Counted from the stretch's first letter, positions 16,058-29,496 are shown. The stretch: 61,129 bases of DNA from JBKBRC01 sp046292345 (GCA_046292345.1 JBKBRC010000015.1:1-61129); one strand, 5' to 3'. Numbers and translations are program-made. Notes: a model not told the origin generated them from the letters alone.

Positions 16058-17148
16058 CCTCCGCCCTCAGGCGCCTCGCCCGAGGGCCGCTCGCCCGGGA
16101 GCCAGTTGGGCGCCCGGCGCAGCGCCTCGTCCGCGGAGGGCGCCTCGCCCGGCGGGGGCTCGGGCCTCGCCTCGGGCCTCGCCTCGTCTGCGGTCGGCGG
16201 CTCAGGCCCTTCGGGCGCCGCGGCGCCGGAGCGGGCGGGGCCGTCTTCGGTGCGCATGTAGACTGTGCGACGCGGGAACGGAATCTCGAGGCCGCGGGCG
16301 TCAAAGAATTCCTTGACCATACGCCGAAGGTCTCGCTCGGCCTGGAACTGCTCGCCGGGGCGGACCTGCACCACGATGCGCGCCGTCACGGCCGAGTCGG
16401 CCAGCGCCATCACGCCCTGCACGGAGGGCTTCTCCTCGAGCATCGCCGCGCGCGCGTGCTCGGTCTGCGCCCACGCCTCGGCGACGGCCTCGAGCGCCGC
16501 GAGCTCCTCGGCCAGGTCCTGCTCATACGACAGGCCCACCTCGACGATGGCGCGCGCGAACCCGACCGACTTGTTGCCGAACGTGCGCAACTCGCCCGCC
16601 GGGATCATGAGCAACTCGCCATCGAACTTGCGCACCTTGATCAGGCGCAGCCCAACGTACTCGACCGTGCCCGTCTGGTTCTGGAACGTGATCAGGTCGC
16701 CGCTGGCGAGCGTGTCGTCGAACAGCAGGAAGACGCCCGAGATGACGTCGCGCACGAGCGTCTGCGCGCCGAAGCCGATGGCGAGCCCGGCGATGCCGGC
16801 GCCGGCGATGAGCGGCGCCACGTCGAACTCGAGCTCCGAGAGGATGGCGATGACGGCCACCGTCCAGACGGCGTAGCGCATCACCGAGCCGAGCAGGTCG
16901 GCGACGGTGAGCACGCGCTGCCGCTTCTTGAGGCGCACCGTCTCGCGCATGGCGCGGGCCACCCAGCGCTTCTTGAGGCGCTGGGCGACGGCGAGCACGA
17001 CGAGCGCCATCAGCACGACCAGCCCGACGCGCACGAAGCGCGTGGCCAGCCCGAGCCAGAACACGGGGTCGGCGATGGTGCCGGCGGTCTCGGAGGCCGC
17101 CTCGGTGACGCCCTCGAGCGCGGCCTGCAGGCTGTCAGCGAGCTGCAT
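16024..17148 (-). CDS. MscS-family mechanosensitive ion channel
   Basis: 374 residues from ATG 17148. Three membrane segments are visible at about 28-60, 86-107 and 110-140; the last is the pore helix pattern AGAGIAGLAIGFGAQTLVRD followed by VISGVFLLFDDTLASGD. The cytoplasmic beta domain (VEYVGLRLIKVRKFDGELLMIP) and the alpha/beta cage end near residue 305. The remaining ~70 residues are an added Pro/Glu-rich tail not found in E. coli MscS. The channel opens on hypo-osmotic shock. The tail overlaps the convergent glycosyltransferase gene end, which may explain its low-complexity composition. Confidence 0.93.
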   Translation of the reverse strand: MQLADSLQAALEGVTEAASETAGTIADPVFWLGLATRFVRVGLVVLMALVVLAVAQRLKKRWVARAMRETVRLKKRQRVLTVADLLGSVMRYAVWTVAVIAILSELEFDVAPLIAGAGIAGLAIGFGAQTLVRDVISGVFLLFDDTLASGDLITFQNQTGTVEYVGLRLIKVRKFDGELLMIPAGELRTFGNKSVGFARAIVEVGLSYEQDLAEELAALEAVAEAWAQTEHARAAMLEEKPSVQGVMALADSAVTARIVVQVRPGEQFQAERDLRRMVKEFFDARGLEIPFPRRTVYMRTEDGPARSGAAAPEGPEPPTADEARPEARPEPPPGEAPSADEALRRAPNWLPGERPSGEAPEGGGQSPRAPGASG

Positions 17149-17184
17149 GGGTGCGTTGCATGCCGGGCGAGGTCCTGGCGCGCG

Positions 17185-18357
17185 TCAGCCGAGCACGGCC
17201 ACGCCTGGGAGCGTCTTGCCCTCGAGGAACTCGAGCATGGCGCCGCCGCCCGTCGAGACGTGCGAGACGGCCTCCTCGAGGCCGGCCTGCGCCAGCGCGG
17301 CCACCGAGTCGCCGCCACCGACGATCGTGAGCGCCTCGCGCGTGCGCGTGGCCTCGGCGAGCGCCTTGGCCACGGCGAGCGTGCCCTCAGCGAAAGGCGC
17401 CATCTCGAAGACGCCCATGGGGCCGTTCCAGATCACGGTGCCGGCCGAGCCGATCTCGGCGGCGTACTGCGCGCGCGTGGCCGGGCCGATGTCGAGGCCC
17501 ATCCAGCCGTCGGGGATCTCGCCCGTCACGACGCGGCGCTCGGCGTCGGGCGCGAAGCGGTCGGCGACGACGTGGTCGTGGGGCAGCAGCAGCTTGCCGC
17601 CAGCGCGCTCGTAGAGCCGGAAGGCCTCGTCGGTGCGGTCGGCCTCGACGAGCGAGTCGCCGGTCGCGTGCCCGAGCGCGGCTAGGAACGTGTAGGCCAT
17701 CGCGCCGCCGACGAGCACGCGGTCGGCGCGCTCGAGCAGGGCCTCGACGACGCCGATCTTGTCCGACACCTTGGCCCCGCCGACGACGGCCACGAGCGGC
17801 CGGCGCGGGGCGTCGAGGGCACGTGCGAGGAAGTCGAGCTCGCGTGCGAGCAGGTGCCCGGCAGCCCGGTCGCGGACGTGCCGCGCGACGCCCTCGGTGG
17901 AGGCGTGCGCGCGGTGGACGGACCCGAACGCGTCCGAGACGAACACGTCGCCCAGGCGGGCCAGCTGCTGCGCGAGCGCGTCGTCGTTCTCGGTCTCGCC
18001 GGGCAGGAAGCGCGTGTTCTCGAGCAGCACGGCCGCGCCCCTGGGCGCCTCGGCGACGCAGCGCTCGGCGGCCTCGCCTACGGTCTCGTCGCAGAAGACG
18101 ACGGGCGCGCCGAGCAGCTGCTCGAGCCGCGCGGCGACGGGGCGGAGGCTGTAGGCGGGGTCCGGGCCGCCCCTGGGCCGCCCGAGGTGACTCATCAGCA
18201 CGGGCGTGCCGCCGGCGTCGAGGATGGCGCGGATCGTCGGGAGTGCGCCGCGGATGCGCGTGTCGTCGGTGATGCGGTCGCCGTCGAGGGGCACGTTGAA
18301 GTCCACGCGGACGAGCACGCGGCGTCCGGCGAGGTCGAGGTCGGAGAGCTGCTTCAC
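17185..18357 (-). CDS. pgk: Phosphoglycerate kinase
   Basis: 390 residues from GTG 18357, which gives a normal N-terminus (MKQLSDLDLAGRRVLVRVDF); a TTG at 18372 would add five residues. Family signatures: RVDFNVPLDGDRITDDTRI, SHLGRPRGG (about 57-65), the hinge and nucleotide-binding region VGGAKVSDKIGV, and the C-terminal glycine loop TIVGGGDSVAA. It catalyses the ATP-forming step of glycolysis. It lies 73 bases downstream of gap on the same strand, so the two glycolytic genes probably form an operon. Confidence 0.97.
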   Translation of the reverse strand: MKQLSDLDLAGRRVLVRVDFNVPLDGDRITDDTRIRGALPTIRAILDAGGTPVLMSHLGRPRGGPDPAYSLRPVAARLEQLLGAPVVFCDETVGEAAERCVAEAPRGAAVLLENTRFLPGETENDDALAQQLARLGDVFVSDAFGSVHRAHASTEGVARHVRDRAAGHLLARELDFLARALDAPRRPLVAVVGGAKVSDKIGVVEALLERADRVLVGGAMAYTFLAALGHATGDSLVEADRTDEAFRLYERAGGKLLLPHDHVVADRFAPDAERRVVTGEIPDGWMGLDIGPATRAQYAAEIGSAGTVIWNGPMGVFEMAPFAEGTLAVAKALAEATRTREALTIVGGGDSVAALAQAGLEEAVSHVSTGGGAMLEFLEGKTLPGVAVLG

Positions 18358-18430
18358 AAGGGCGAGGGGCAAGCGGGTAAGACGGGGGAGCGGGGCGCCC
18401 GGCGCGCGTCCGGACGCCCCGCGGGGGCGC

Positions 18431-19426
18431 TCAGGCCAGCTTCAGGGCCAGGTCTACGGTGCGGTTGGCGTAGCCCCACTCGTTGTCGTACCACCCGACG
18501 ACCTTGACGAGCGTGCCGTCGGCCGTCGTCGAGAGGGCGTCGAAGATGCACGAGTGCGGGTTGCCGACGATGTCGGTCGAGACGATCGGCTCCTCGGTAT
18601 ACTCGAGCAGGCCCTTGAGCGCGCCGGCGGCGGCCTCGCGGAAGGCGGCGTTGATCTGCTCGGCCGAGGCCTCGGTCTTGAGCACGGCCGTGAAGTCGGT
18701 CAGCGAGCCGTCGGGCACGGGCACGCGGAGCGCGAAGCCGTCGAGGCGGCCCTTGAGGTGGGGCAGCACGAGCCCGACGGCGCGCGCGGCGCCGGTCGTG
18801 GTGGGGATGATCGAGAGCGCGGCGGCGCGGGCGCGGCGGAGATCCCTGTGGGGCGCGTCCTGGAGGTTCTGGTCGGCCGTGTAGGCGTGCACGGTCGTCA
18901 TGAAGCCCTGCTGCACGCCGAAGGCGTCATCAAGCACCTTGACCATCGGCGCGAGGCAGTTCGTGGTGCAGGACGCGTTGGAGACGATCGTCTCCTCGCC
19001 CGTGAGCGAGTCCTCGTTGACGCCGAGCACGACGGTCGGGACGCCGCCCTTGGCCGGGGCCGAGATGATCACCTTGCGCGCACCGCCCTTGAGGTGGAGG
19101 CCGGCGCTCTCGGCATCGGTAAAGCGGCCCGTGGACTCGACCACGACGTCGGCGCCGAGCTCGCCCCAGGGCAGGTTGGCCGGATCGCGCTCGGAGAGCA
19201 CGCGCAGACGGTTGCCGTCGATGACCAGGTCCGAGCCGTCGGCCTCGACGGTGCCCTTGAAGAGGCCATGGACGGAGTCGTACTTGAAGAGGTGCGCCAG
19301 CGTCGGCGCGTCCGTGAGGTCGTTGACGGCAACGACGTCGACGTCGCCCGCGGCGCGCTCGAGGATGGAGCGGAACACGAGGCGTCCGATGCGGCCGAAG
19401 CCGTTGATCCCGATCTTGAGGGCCAT
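18431..19426 (-). CDS. gap: Glyceraldehyde-3-phosphate dehydrogenase
   Basis: 331 residues from ATG 19426. The NAD-binding motif GINGFGRIGRLVFR is at residues 6-19, the catalytic Cys is in SNASCTTNC (about 150-158), and the phosphate-binding YDNEWGYANR is near the C-terminus. Length is normal. It supplies 1,3-bisphosphoglycerate to Pgk, encoded just downstream. Upstream on the minus strand, TAACCTGC (19486-19493) is a possible weak -7 element. The spacer up to the divergent TPR gene is 244 bases and otherwise empty. Confidence 0.98.
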   Translation of the reverse strand: MALKIGINGFGRIGRLVFRSILERAAGDVDVVAVNDLTDAPTLAHLFKYDSVHGLFKGTVEADGSDLVIDGNRLRVLSERDPANLPWGELGADVVVESTGRFTDAESAGLHLKGGARKVIISAPAKGGVPTVVLGVNEDSLTGEETIVSNASCTTNCLAPMVKVLDDAFGVQQGFMTTVHAYTADQNLQDAPHRDLRRARAAALSIIPTTTGAARAVGLVLPHLKGRLDGFALRVPVPDGSLTDFTAVLKTEASAEQINAAFREAAAGALKGLLEYTEEPIVSTDIVGNPHSCIFDALSTTADGTLVKVVGWYDNEWGYANRTVDLALKLA

Positions 19427-19578
19427 GCTTGAGGAGGGGGCTGGGGTGGAAGGGCGCGCGCCGAGCGCGCGGGGCGTGCACGGCCGCAGGTTAGCAGGGG
19501 GCTTCGGCGCGTTCGGTGAATACGCTCGAAAAACCCGCGCCGCGCCGCGCCGCGCTCAATCTATCAGGCGATCGCGCG

Positions 19579-19610
19579 TTGCTCGCGCGTGCTGCCGGCA
19601 GCTACCTTTG
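19579..19610 (+). promoter_or_regulatory. Two-box promoter of the TPR membrane protein gene
   Basis: TTG at 19579-19581 lies 24 bases before TACCTTTG at 19603-19610, an almost exact Bacteroidota -33/-7 promoter. The start codon follows about 60 bases later. Confidence 0.6.
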
Positions 19611-19670
19611 CCGGCTCAGTCCCTCCCTCCCGGCCCGCAGCGGCCCCCCGGCCCGAGGGCCGGCGCTCCC

Positions 19671-20378
19671 ATGGCTCAGATCAACCCGCCGAAGCCCCTC
19701 CGCTCGACGCAGAAGCACGAACTGCGCGAGGACCAGCTCACCACGGCCTATGCCCGCTCGGCCACGTTCTTCGAGCAGCACCGCACGGCCGTGATCGGGG
19801 CGGCCATCGGGCTCGTCGTGCTCGTCGCCGGCCTGGTCGGCTTCAGCGTGTACCGGAGCAACCAGGCCGAGCGCGCGCAGGAGGCGCTCGGCGCCATCCT
19901 GACGCAGTACGAGCAGGGCAACTACCAGGCCGCGCTCGAAGGCACGGACACCGCGCCGGGCCTGCTCGAGATCGCCGACCGCTACGGCTCGAGCACGGGC
20001 CAGCTGGCGACGTTCTTCGCGGCCGACGCACTCTACCAGCTCGGGCGCTACGACGAGGCGCTGCGCTACTTCGAGCGCGTCCGCACCGACGGCATCGTCG
20101 GCGCCTCGGCGCTGGCCGGGCAGGCCGCCGTCTACGAGCAGCGTGGCGACTACGCGCGCGCGGCCCGGCTCTACGAGCGTGCCGCCGGTGCCTACGACTC
20201 CGAGGCCACCGTGCCGGGCTACCTGATGGACGCGGGCCGCGCCTTCGAGGCGGCCGGCGACACCGAGGCCGCGCGTCGCGTCTATGCCCGCGTCGCAGAC
20301 GAGTTCGCCGAGACGCCCGAGGGCGACTTCGCCGCCATCGCGCTCGCGCGCGTCGAGGCCGCCGCGGCGGCCAACTGA
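19671..20378 (+). CDS. Membrane-anchored tetratricopeptide-like protein
   Basis: 235 residues from ATG 19671. A cytoplasmic N-terminus of ~40 residues (KHELREDQLTTAYARSATFF) precedes one membrane segment (about 43-63, VIGAAIGLVVLVAGLVGFSVY). The rest is helical hairpins typical of TPR-like repeats: FAADALYQLGRYDEALRYFE, AAVYEQRGDYARAARLYERA and DAGRAFEAAGDTEAARRVYA. Topology and layout resemble YfgM-type ancillary proteins of the translocon or periplasmic chaperone network. The following response-regulator gene has its own promoter-like element, so operon membership is unclear. Confidence 0.85.
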   Translation: MAQINPPKPLRSTQKHELREDQLTTAYARSATFFEQHRTAVIGAAIGLVVLVAGLVGFSVYRSNQAERAQEALGAILTQYEQGNYQAALEGTDTAPGLLEIADRYGSSTGQLATFFAADALYQLGRYDEALRYFERVRTDGIVGASALAGQAAVYEQRGDYARAARLYERAAGAYDSEATVPGYLMDAGRAFEAAGDTEAARRVYARVADEFAETPEGDFAAIALARVEAAAAAN

Positions 20379-20535
20379 CCCCGGACCCTCTCAGCCGCCG
20401 CCCGGTCTTTCCGGCCGCCGCTGCGGCCTGCGCAGAAGCCGTCCGGGATCGCTCTCCCGGACGGCTTCTGCGCGTCCGGCTCCGGCCCGTCCGTGATCGT
20501 CCAGCCGTCGCGATCGTCCATTCCGCCGGACGCCG

Positions 20536-20543
20536 TAGCTTTC
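20536..20543 (+). promoter_or_regulatory. -7-type promoter element of the response regulator
   Basis: TAGCTTTC lies 31 bases before the ATG at 20567 and matches the recurring core. An inverted repeat around 20435-20470 (AGAAGCCGTCCGGGAT and ATCGCTCTCCCGGACGGCTTCT) lies upstream and could end the preceding transcript. Confidence 0.5.
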
Positions 20544-20566
20544 CTGCTCCTCCGCTCCCTGCCCGT

Positions 20567-21957
20567 ATGGCCACCATCCTCATTGCCGACGACGAGCCTA
20601 GCATCCGCCGCACGCTGCGTGAGATTCTCGAATACGAGGGCTACCAGATCGAGGAGGCGGCCGACGGCAACGAGGCGCTCGCCAGAGCCGGCGCCGGCGT
20701 CGACCTGATCCTGCTCGACGTCAAGATGCCCGGCCGCGATGGCATGGAAGTTCTGCAGGCCCTGGCCGAGGCCGAGTCGGCCGTGCCGGTCGTGATGATC
20801 TCGGGGCACGGCACGGTCGAGACGGCCGTCGAGGCGACGCGCCTGGGCGCGGCCGACTTCCTCGAAAAGCCGCCGGACCTGAACCGGTTGCTCGTGACCG
20901 TCCGCAACGCGCTCGACCGCGGCCGGCTTGTCGTGCAGAACAAGCGCATGCGCGAGGCCATCCGTGACGACGCCGCCGCGGACCTGACGCCCATCGTGGG
21001 CGAGAGCGCCGCCATCACGCGCGTCAAGGACACCATCGCGCGCGTGGCGCCGACCGAGGCGCGCATCCTCATCACGGGCGAGCCCGGCACCGGCAAGGAG
21101 CTCGTCGCGCGGTGGGTGCACGCGCAGAGCGCGCGGCAGAACGGCCCCCTCGTGGAGGTCAACTGCGCCGCGATCCCGTCCGAGCTGATCGAGTCCGAGC
21201 TGTTCGGGCACGAGAAGGGCTCGTTCACCGGCGCCACGCGGCAGCGCATCGGCAAGTTCGAGCAGGCCGACGGCGGCACGCTCTTCCTCGACGAGATCGG
21301 CGACATGTCGCTCGACGCGCAGGCGAAGGTGCTGCGCGCGCTCCAGGAGAGCCGCATCACGCGCGTCGGCGGCGACCGGGCGATCCCGGTGGACGTGCGC
21401 GTCGTCGCGGCCACCAACCGCGACCTGCTCGTCGCCGTCGACGAGCGGCAGTTTCGCGAGGACCTCTACCACCGCCTCTCGGTCATCCTGATCCACGTGC
21501 CGCCGCTGCGCGAGCGCCGGCAGGACATCCCGGCCATCGCCGAGTTCATCCTCGGCCAGGTCAGCCGCCGCAACGGCGTCGCGGGCGCCGACGGCCGCCC
21601 GGCCAAGACGTTCACGCCGGACGCGCTCGAGAGCCTGCAGCGCCTCGACTGGCGCGGCAACGTGCGCGAGCTGCGCAACGTCGTCGAGCGCCTGCTGATC
21701 CTCTCCGACGGCCCGGCCATCACCGCCGCCGACGTGGCGCTCTACGTCCGCCCCGGCGGCGGCGGGGACCCCGTCGCCGGCCTCATCGACCGCTACGACT
21801 CGTTCTCAGACTTCCGCGACATGGCCGAGAAGCTCTTCATCGAGCGCAAGCTCGAGGAGCACAACTGGAACGTCTCGCGCACGGCCGAGGTGATCGGCAT
21901 TCAGCGCTCGCACCTCTACAACAAGCTGTCCAAGTACGGCATCGCGCGCGAGGAGGC

Positions 21958-21961
<4 letters not shown>
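20567..21961 (+). CDS. Sigma-54-dependent response regulator (NtrC family)
   Basis: 464 residues from ATG 20567. The receiver (1-~120) is intact: acidic pair in IADDEPSIR and phospho-acceptor Asp in LILLDVKMPGRDGM. The AAA+ domain has Walker A GEPGTGKE and Walker B GGTLFLDEIGD. The sigma-54 contact loop reads GSFTGA, not the usual GAFTGA. A Fis-type helix-turn-helix closes the protein (NWNVSRTAEVIGIQRSHLYNKLSKYG). It should activate sigma-54 promoters on phosphorylation. No histidine kinase adjoins it; the nearest is the hybrid kinase 2.6 kb downstream. Its stop overlaps the lolD start (ATGA). Confidence 0.95.
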
Positions 21962-22794
<833 letters not shown>

Positions 22795-22862
22795 CGCCTG
22801 GCGCGTACGCCCGCCGCTCCTCGGCGCGTTGCCTCTCCGGTCTCCCGTTGCCTCCCAACGCT

Positions 22863-23873
22863 ATGGACACGCTCGACCTGCCCACGCTCGACCCCGCCGA
22901 GATCGCGCGCGTCGGCTTCGTGAAAGACTTCGTCGACCCCGCGCTCGACCTGTTCGAGGAGATTGAGCGCCTCAAGCGCGAGAAAAACGCCGTCCTGCTC
23001 GCGCACTACTACCAGGAGGGCGACATCCAGGATATCGCGGACTTTATCGGGGACTCGCTCGGACTCGCCCGCGAGGCTGCCCGCACCGACGCCGAGATCA
23101 TCGTCTTCGCCGGCGTCCACTTCATGGCCGAGACGGCCAAGATTCTCAACCCCGCCAAGAAGGTCCTCCTGCCAGACCTCCACGCCGGCTGCTCCCTGGC
23201 CGATTCGTGCCCGCCGGACGAGTTCGCGGCGTTCCGCGCGCAGCACCCGGATCACCTCGTGGTGTCCTACATCAACTGCTCGGCGGCGATCAAGGCGCAG
23301 ACGGACGTCATCGTCACCTCGTCCAACGCCGAGCACATCGTCCGCCAGATCCCCGCGCATCAGCCCATCCTCTTCGCCCCCGACCGCAACCTCGGGCGCT
23401 ACCTGAGCCAGGTCACCGGGCGCGACATGCTGCTCTGGGACGGCGCCTGCATCGTGCACGAGATTTTCTCCGAGCAGCAGCTCGTGCGGCTGAAAGCGCG
23501 GCATCCTAACGCTCTGGTCCTTGCCCACCCGGAGTGCGAGGCGCCGGTCCTGCGCCTCGCCGACCACATCGGCAGCACGTCCTCCATCCGCCGCTTCGCC
23601 GCCGAGCACCCGGCGACCGAGTTCATCGTGGCCACCGAGGCCGGCATCCTGCACCAGATGCAGAAGGACAGCCCGCACAAGACGTTCATCCCGGCCCCGC
23701 CGGACAACGGCTGCGCCTGCAACGACTGCCCCCACATGAAGCTCAACACGCTGGAAAAGCTGTACCTGTGCCTCAAGCACGAACAGCCCGAGCTGCACAT
23801 GGACGAAGAGCTCCGCCTGGCCGCGCTCCGGCCCATCGAGCGGATGCTGGCCATGAGCGAGGGCGTGCGCTGA
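22863..23873 (+). CDS. nadA: Quinolinate synthase A
   Basis: 336 residues from ATG 22863; an in-frame TTG at 22848 would add five unconserved residues. Conserved NadA segments: LLAHYYQEGDIQDIADFIGD, VFAGVHFMAETAKIL, and VIVTSSNAEHIV. The three 4Fe-4S ligand cysteines are in HAGCSLADSC, AHPECEAP and the CACNDCPHM region. NadA condenses iminoaspartate with dihydroxyacetone phosphate to quinolinate in NAD synthesis. Its partners nadB and nadC are not in this window, so it is an isolated pathway gene. A strong hairpin follows at 23923-23954. Confidence 0.97.
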   Translation: MDTLDLPTLDPAEIARVGFVKDFVDPALDLFEEIERLKREKNAVLLAHYYQEGDIQDIADFIGDSLGLAREAARTDAEIIVFAGVHFMAETAKILNPAKKVLLPDLHAGCSLADSCPPDEFAAFRAQHPDHLVVSYINCSAAIKAQTDVIVTSSNAEHIVRQIPAHQPILFAPDRNLGRYLSQVTGRDMLLWDGACIVHEIFSEQQLVRLKARHPNALVLAHPECEAPVLRLADHIGSTSSIRRFAAEHPATEFIVATEAGILHQMQKDSPHKTFIPAPPDNGCACNDCPHMKLNTLEKLYLCLKHEQPELHMDEELRLAALRPIERMLAMSEGVR

Positions 23874-23916
23874 GAATCCGTAGCGGGCTGGGCGGCTGAG
23901 TTAATGAGCTGGGTCA

Positions 23917-23954
23917 AAACGTGCGAGGCGGCTCTCCTCGGAGAGCCGCCTCGC
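23917..23954 (-). terminator. Strong intrinsic terminator between nadA and the secreted-peptide gene
   Basis: A perfect 14-bp stem (23923-23936 with 23941-23954) with a four-base loop (CTCG) lies between two convergent genes. On the minus strand it is followed by ACGTTTTGACC, so it best serves the small peptide gene; it may also stop nadA transcripts, although the plus side lacks a T run. Confidence 0.8.
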
Positions 23955-23974
23955 GGTCTGTAGCCGGCCTGTCC

Positions 23975-24154
23975 TCAGGTGAGGATGTCGCGGTCGGGAG
24001 CGGTGGTGCCGCTCTTGCCGCGGGGCTGGTTCTGAACCAGGGTGTCGCTGTCGGGAGCGGTGACGCCGGCCTTGCCGCTGGGCTGGTCCTGAGAGACGGC
24101 CACGGCCGCGAGGGCCGCGAGGGCGAGCGTGAGCGCGAGATGGCGAAGCTTCAT
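23975..24154 (-). CDS. Small secreted peptide with two internal repeats
   Basis: 59 residues from ATG 24154. The first ~21 residues are a classic signal peptide (MKLRHLALTLALAALAAVAV). The mature part of ~38 residues consists almost entirely of two imperfect repeats: DQPSGKAGVTAPDSDTLVQ and NQPRGKSGTTAPDRDILT. There is no cysteine and no membrane segment. No family recognised. The gene has its own minus-strand terminator and is divergent from a giant sensor kinase gene with a structured intergenic region between them. It could be an exported signal, a small envelope peptide or a processed product; function unknown. A real signal peptide and a dedicated terminator support it being a true gene. 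Confidence 0.65.
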   Translation of the reverse strand: MKLRHLALTLALAALAAVAVSQDQPSGKAGVTAPDSDTLVQNQPRGKSGTTAPDRDILT

Positions 24155-24183
24155 GGTGGAGGAGAGGGGGTTGAGGGTGCCCC

Positions 24184-24213
24184 TAGTTACTCCGCCCTCT
24201 TGGTCATGTGCAA
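24184..24213 (-). promoter_or_regulatory. Possible promoter of the secreted-peptide gene
   Basis: On the minus strand a TTGCAC-like -33 (around 24208-24213) precedes TAACTAG (24184-24190) by about 24 bases; the ATG follows roughly 30 bases later. The -7 box is a weaker match than elsewhere. Confidence 0.35.
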
Positions 24214-24316
24214 GTGACGTTTCTGAGACCTGAACGGCGTTCGGAGAGAGGCAGGCCCGAGAAGCCCGCGCCCTGGTGCGAGCAAACAGCGAACAGGGGC
24301 GCTGGCATGGAAGGAG

Positions 24317-24460
24317 TCCGCGAGCTTCGCGGAGTCCCTCCTGGCGCAAAGGCAGCGCCTCCCGAGTACCGGGCAGAGGCGCCGCCGCAGCGCAGGGACG
24401 GTCCGCCTGTGCGCGCTGCACCGCACATGCGGACCGCCCTGGTACGAGCCCGCTGGTACC
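24317..24460. other. Cluster of four hairpins in the 370-base divergent intergenic region
   Basis: Between the secreted-peptide gene and the sensor kinase gene no protein gene is evident. Four successive inverted repeats occur: 24317-24323/24327-24333 (7 bp), 24355-24364/24370-24382 (7 bp plus 4 bp around a bulge), 24399-24413/24422-24436 (8 bp plus 6 bp around one mismatch, loop CGCTGCAC) and 24441-24445/24456-24460 (5 bp). The density exceeds what I noticed in other spacers. It may be a structured leader, a small RNA or protein-binding DNA; transcription direction is not known. Confidence 0.45.
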
Positions 24461-24524
24461 CCACGAGCGGTTGCCCGCCCGAGGTGTCGCGCAAAAGTGC
24501 CCTGCACGCTTAACTGATCGGCGC

Positions 24525-28103
<3,579 letters not shown>

Positions 28104-28119
28104 GAGCGGGCGCCGCCGT

Positions 28120-29496
28120 TCAGTAGCTCAGGCGCAGGCCGACGAGCGGCTCGAAGCGGCGCTCGATCAGAAACGCGCGCTCGTCTGCGGCGGGCACGTC
28201 TCCGGGAGGCAGGGCGTCGCGGAGCAGGCGGTAGCCGTAGCGCGAGCGCACGAACACGTAGCCAGGCCGTCCGAGCGGGCGCGCCACGTCGAGCACGAGC
28301 AGCTGCTCGTCGCTCGTGCGCCCGATCTGGCCGAGCAGGCTGCGAAAGCCCTGCCGCTCGAGCAGGAGCTCGGCGCGCGTGTCGCCGGCGAGGCGGGCGG
28401 CCAGGCGCAGGCCGTAGGCGCTCTGCCGCCCCGGCCCGACGTGCCGGCGCACGTGCTGGTACGCCTCGAACTGCCTGAAGCGCACCACGCGCACGTCGGC
28501 CACGAGCGCCAGGCCGGCGCGGGCCGCCTCGAGCGGCACGCCGGCGCGGACGCTTCGCGGCGCGGCCGGGTCGAAAAACGGATCGGCGGCGAGGATGCGG
28601 CTCGGGCCGCCGGCGACGCTGTAGAAAGGCCCGGCGTGCCCCGGCACGAAGCGCCGCGACGAGGCGAAGACGCCCACACGCGCCCGCGCGCCGAAGAGGT
28701 CCCCCCGGTGGCGGCCCCGGCCCCGCCGGCCGCCCCCGAGCCCCTGTCCGTGCCGGAGGTAGCGCGCGGCCGAGACGAACGGCCGTACGGCCGCCACGTC
28801 CTCGCGGAGCAGGTCGCCGCGCACGACGAGCTCGAGGCCCGTCAGCGACGAGTCGGGCGGCCGCGCGAAGTCGTGCACGCCCGCGAGGCTGACGCGCACG
28901 CCGCGAAGGCGCCCGGCGTCGCGCCGCGTGGCCACGTCGATCTCGGCGCCGGCAAGCGTGTTCAGGCGCACGTCGCCCGTGAAGGCGGCCAGGCGCACCG
29001 GCCCGAGCTCAGCCGCCGCCTCGGCACCCACCGTGCGCTCGTCCCACGCCGCGGCCGTTCCGTAGCGCCGCACCAGGTGCCCCACGCCGAGCTCGACCTG
29101 CTGCACGGGCCCGAGGCGCGCGTAGAGCCGCGACGTGGGGGTCGGGTTGAGGCGGGCGTAGCGCAGCACGCGCAGCGCGTCGTAGGGCGCGTCGAACTCG
29201 CCTCCGTAGAGCCCGCCCGCGGCCGGGTGGATCGCCTCGGCCACGCCCACGCTCACACGGCCGACCTGCGCCTCGGCCTCGGCCGCGAGCGCCACGCGCC
29301 AGCGGTTGCGCACGAACGCCGGCCCGGCATAGGCGCCGGCCCATACGCGCGGGCGTGCCTGGATGGGCTGGAGGTCGAGCTCGAGCGGGTCGTCGCCCGA
29401 GCCAAACGGGATGGGCTGCGCCAGCGCGCCCGGGGCGAGCAGCAGGAAGGCGGCGAGCGCCGCCAGCGGGGCGGGCAGAGCAGGAAGGGAGCGCAC
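28120..29496 (-). CDS. Putative outer-membrane beta-barrel protein
   Basis: 458 residues from a GTG at 29496. A signal peptide ends near residue 27 (APGALAQP). The mature protein is built of alternating amphipathic strands (WRVALAAEAEAQVGRVSVGV, ALRVLRYARLNPTPTSRLYA, LELVVRGDLLRE) rich in Arg, Gly and aromatics. It ends in VGLRLSY, a terminal aromatic typical of outer-membrane barrels. A flexible Gly/Arg patch (GLGGGRRGRGRHRGD) lies near residue 270. No specific family recognised; transport, surface display or structure are all possible. It is convergent with the sensor kinase gene, with 16 bases between. TACCTTAG (29521-29528, minus strand) is a plausible promoter. Confidence 0.75.
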   Translation of the reverse strand: MRSLPALPAPLAALAAFLLLAPGALAQPIPFGSGDDPLELDLQPIQARPRVWAGAYAGPAFVRNRWRVALAAEAEAQVGRVSVGVAEAIHPAAGGLYGGEFDAPYDALRVLRYARLNPTPTSRLYARLGPVQQVELGVGHLVRRYGTAAAWDERTVGAEAAAELGPVRLAAFTGDVRLNTLAGAEIDVATRRDAGRLRGVRVSLAGVHDFARPPDSSLTGLELVVRGDLLREDVAAVRPFVSAARYLRHGQGLGGGRRGRGRHRGDLFGARARVGVFASSRRFVPGHAGPFYSVAGGPSRILAADPFFDPAAPRSVRAGVPLEAARAGLALVADVRVVRFRQFEAYQHVRRHVGPGRQSAYGLRLAARLAGDTRAELLLERQGFRSLLGQIGRTSDEQLLVLDVARPLGRPGYVFVRSRYGYRLLRDALPPGDVPAADERAFLIERRFEPLVGLRLSY

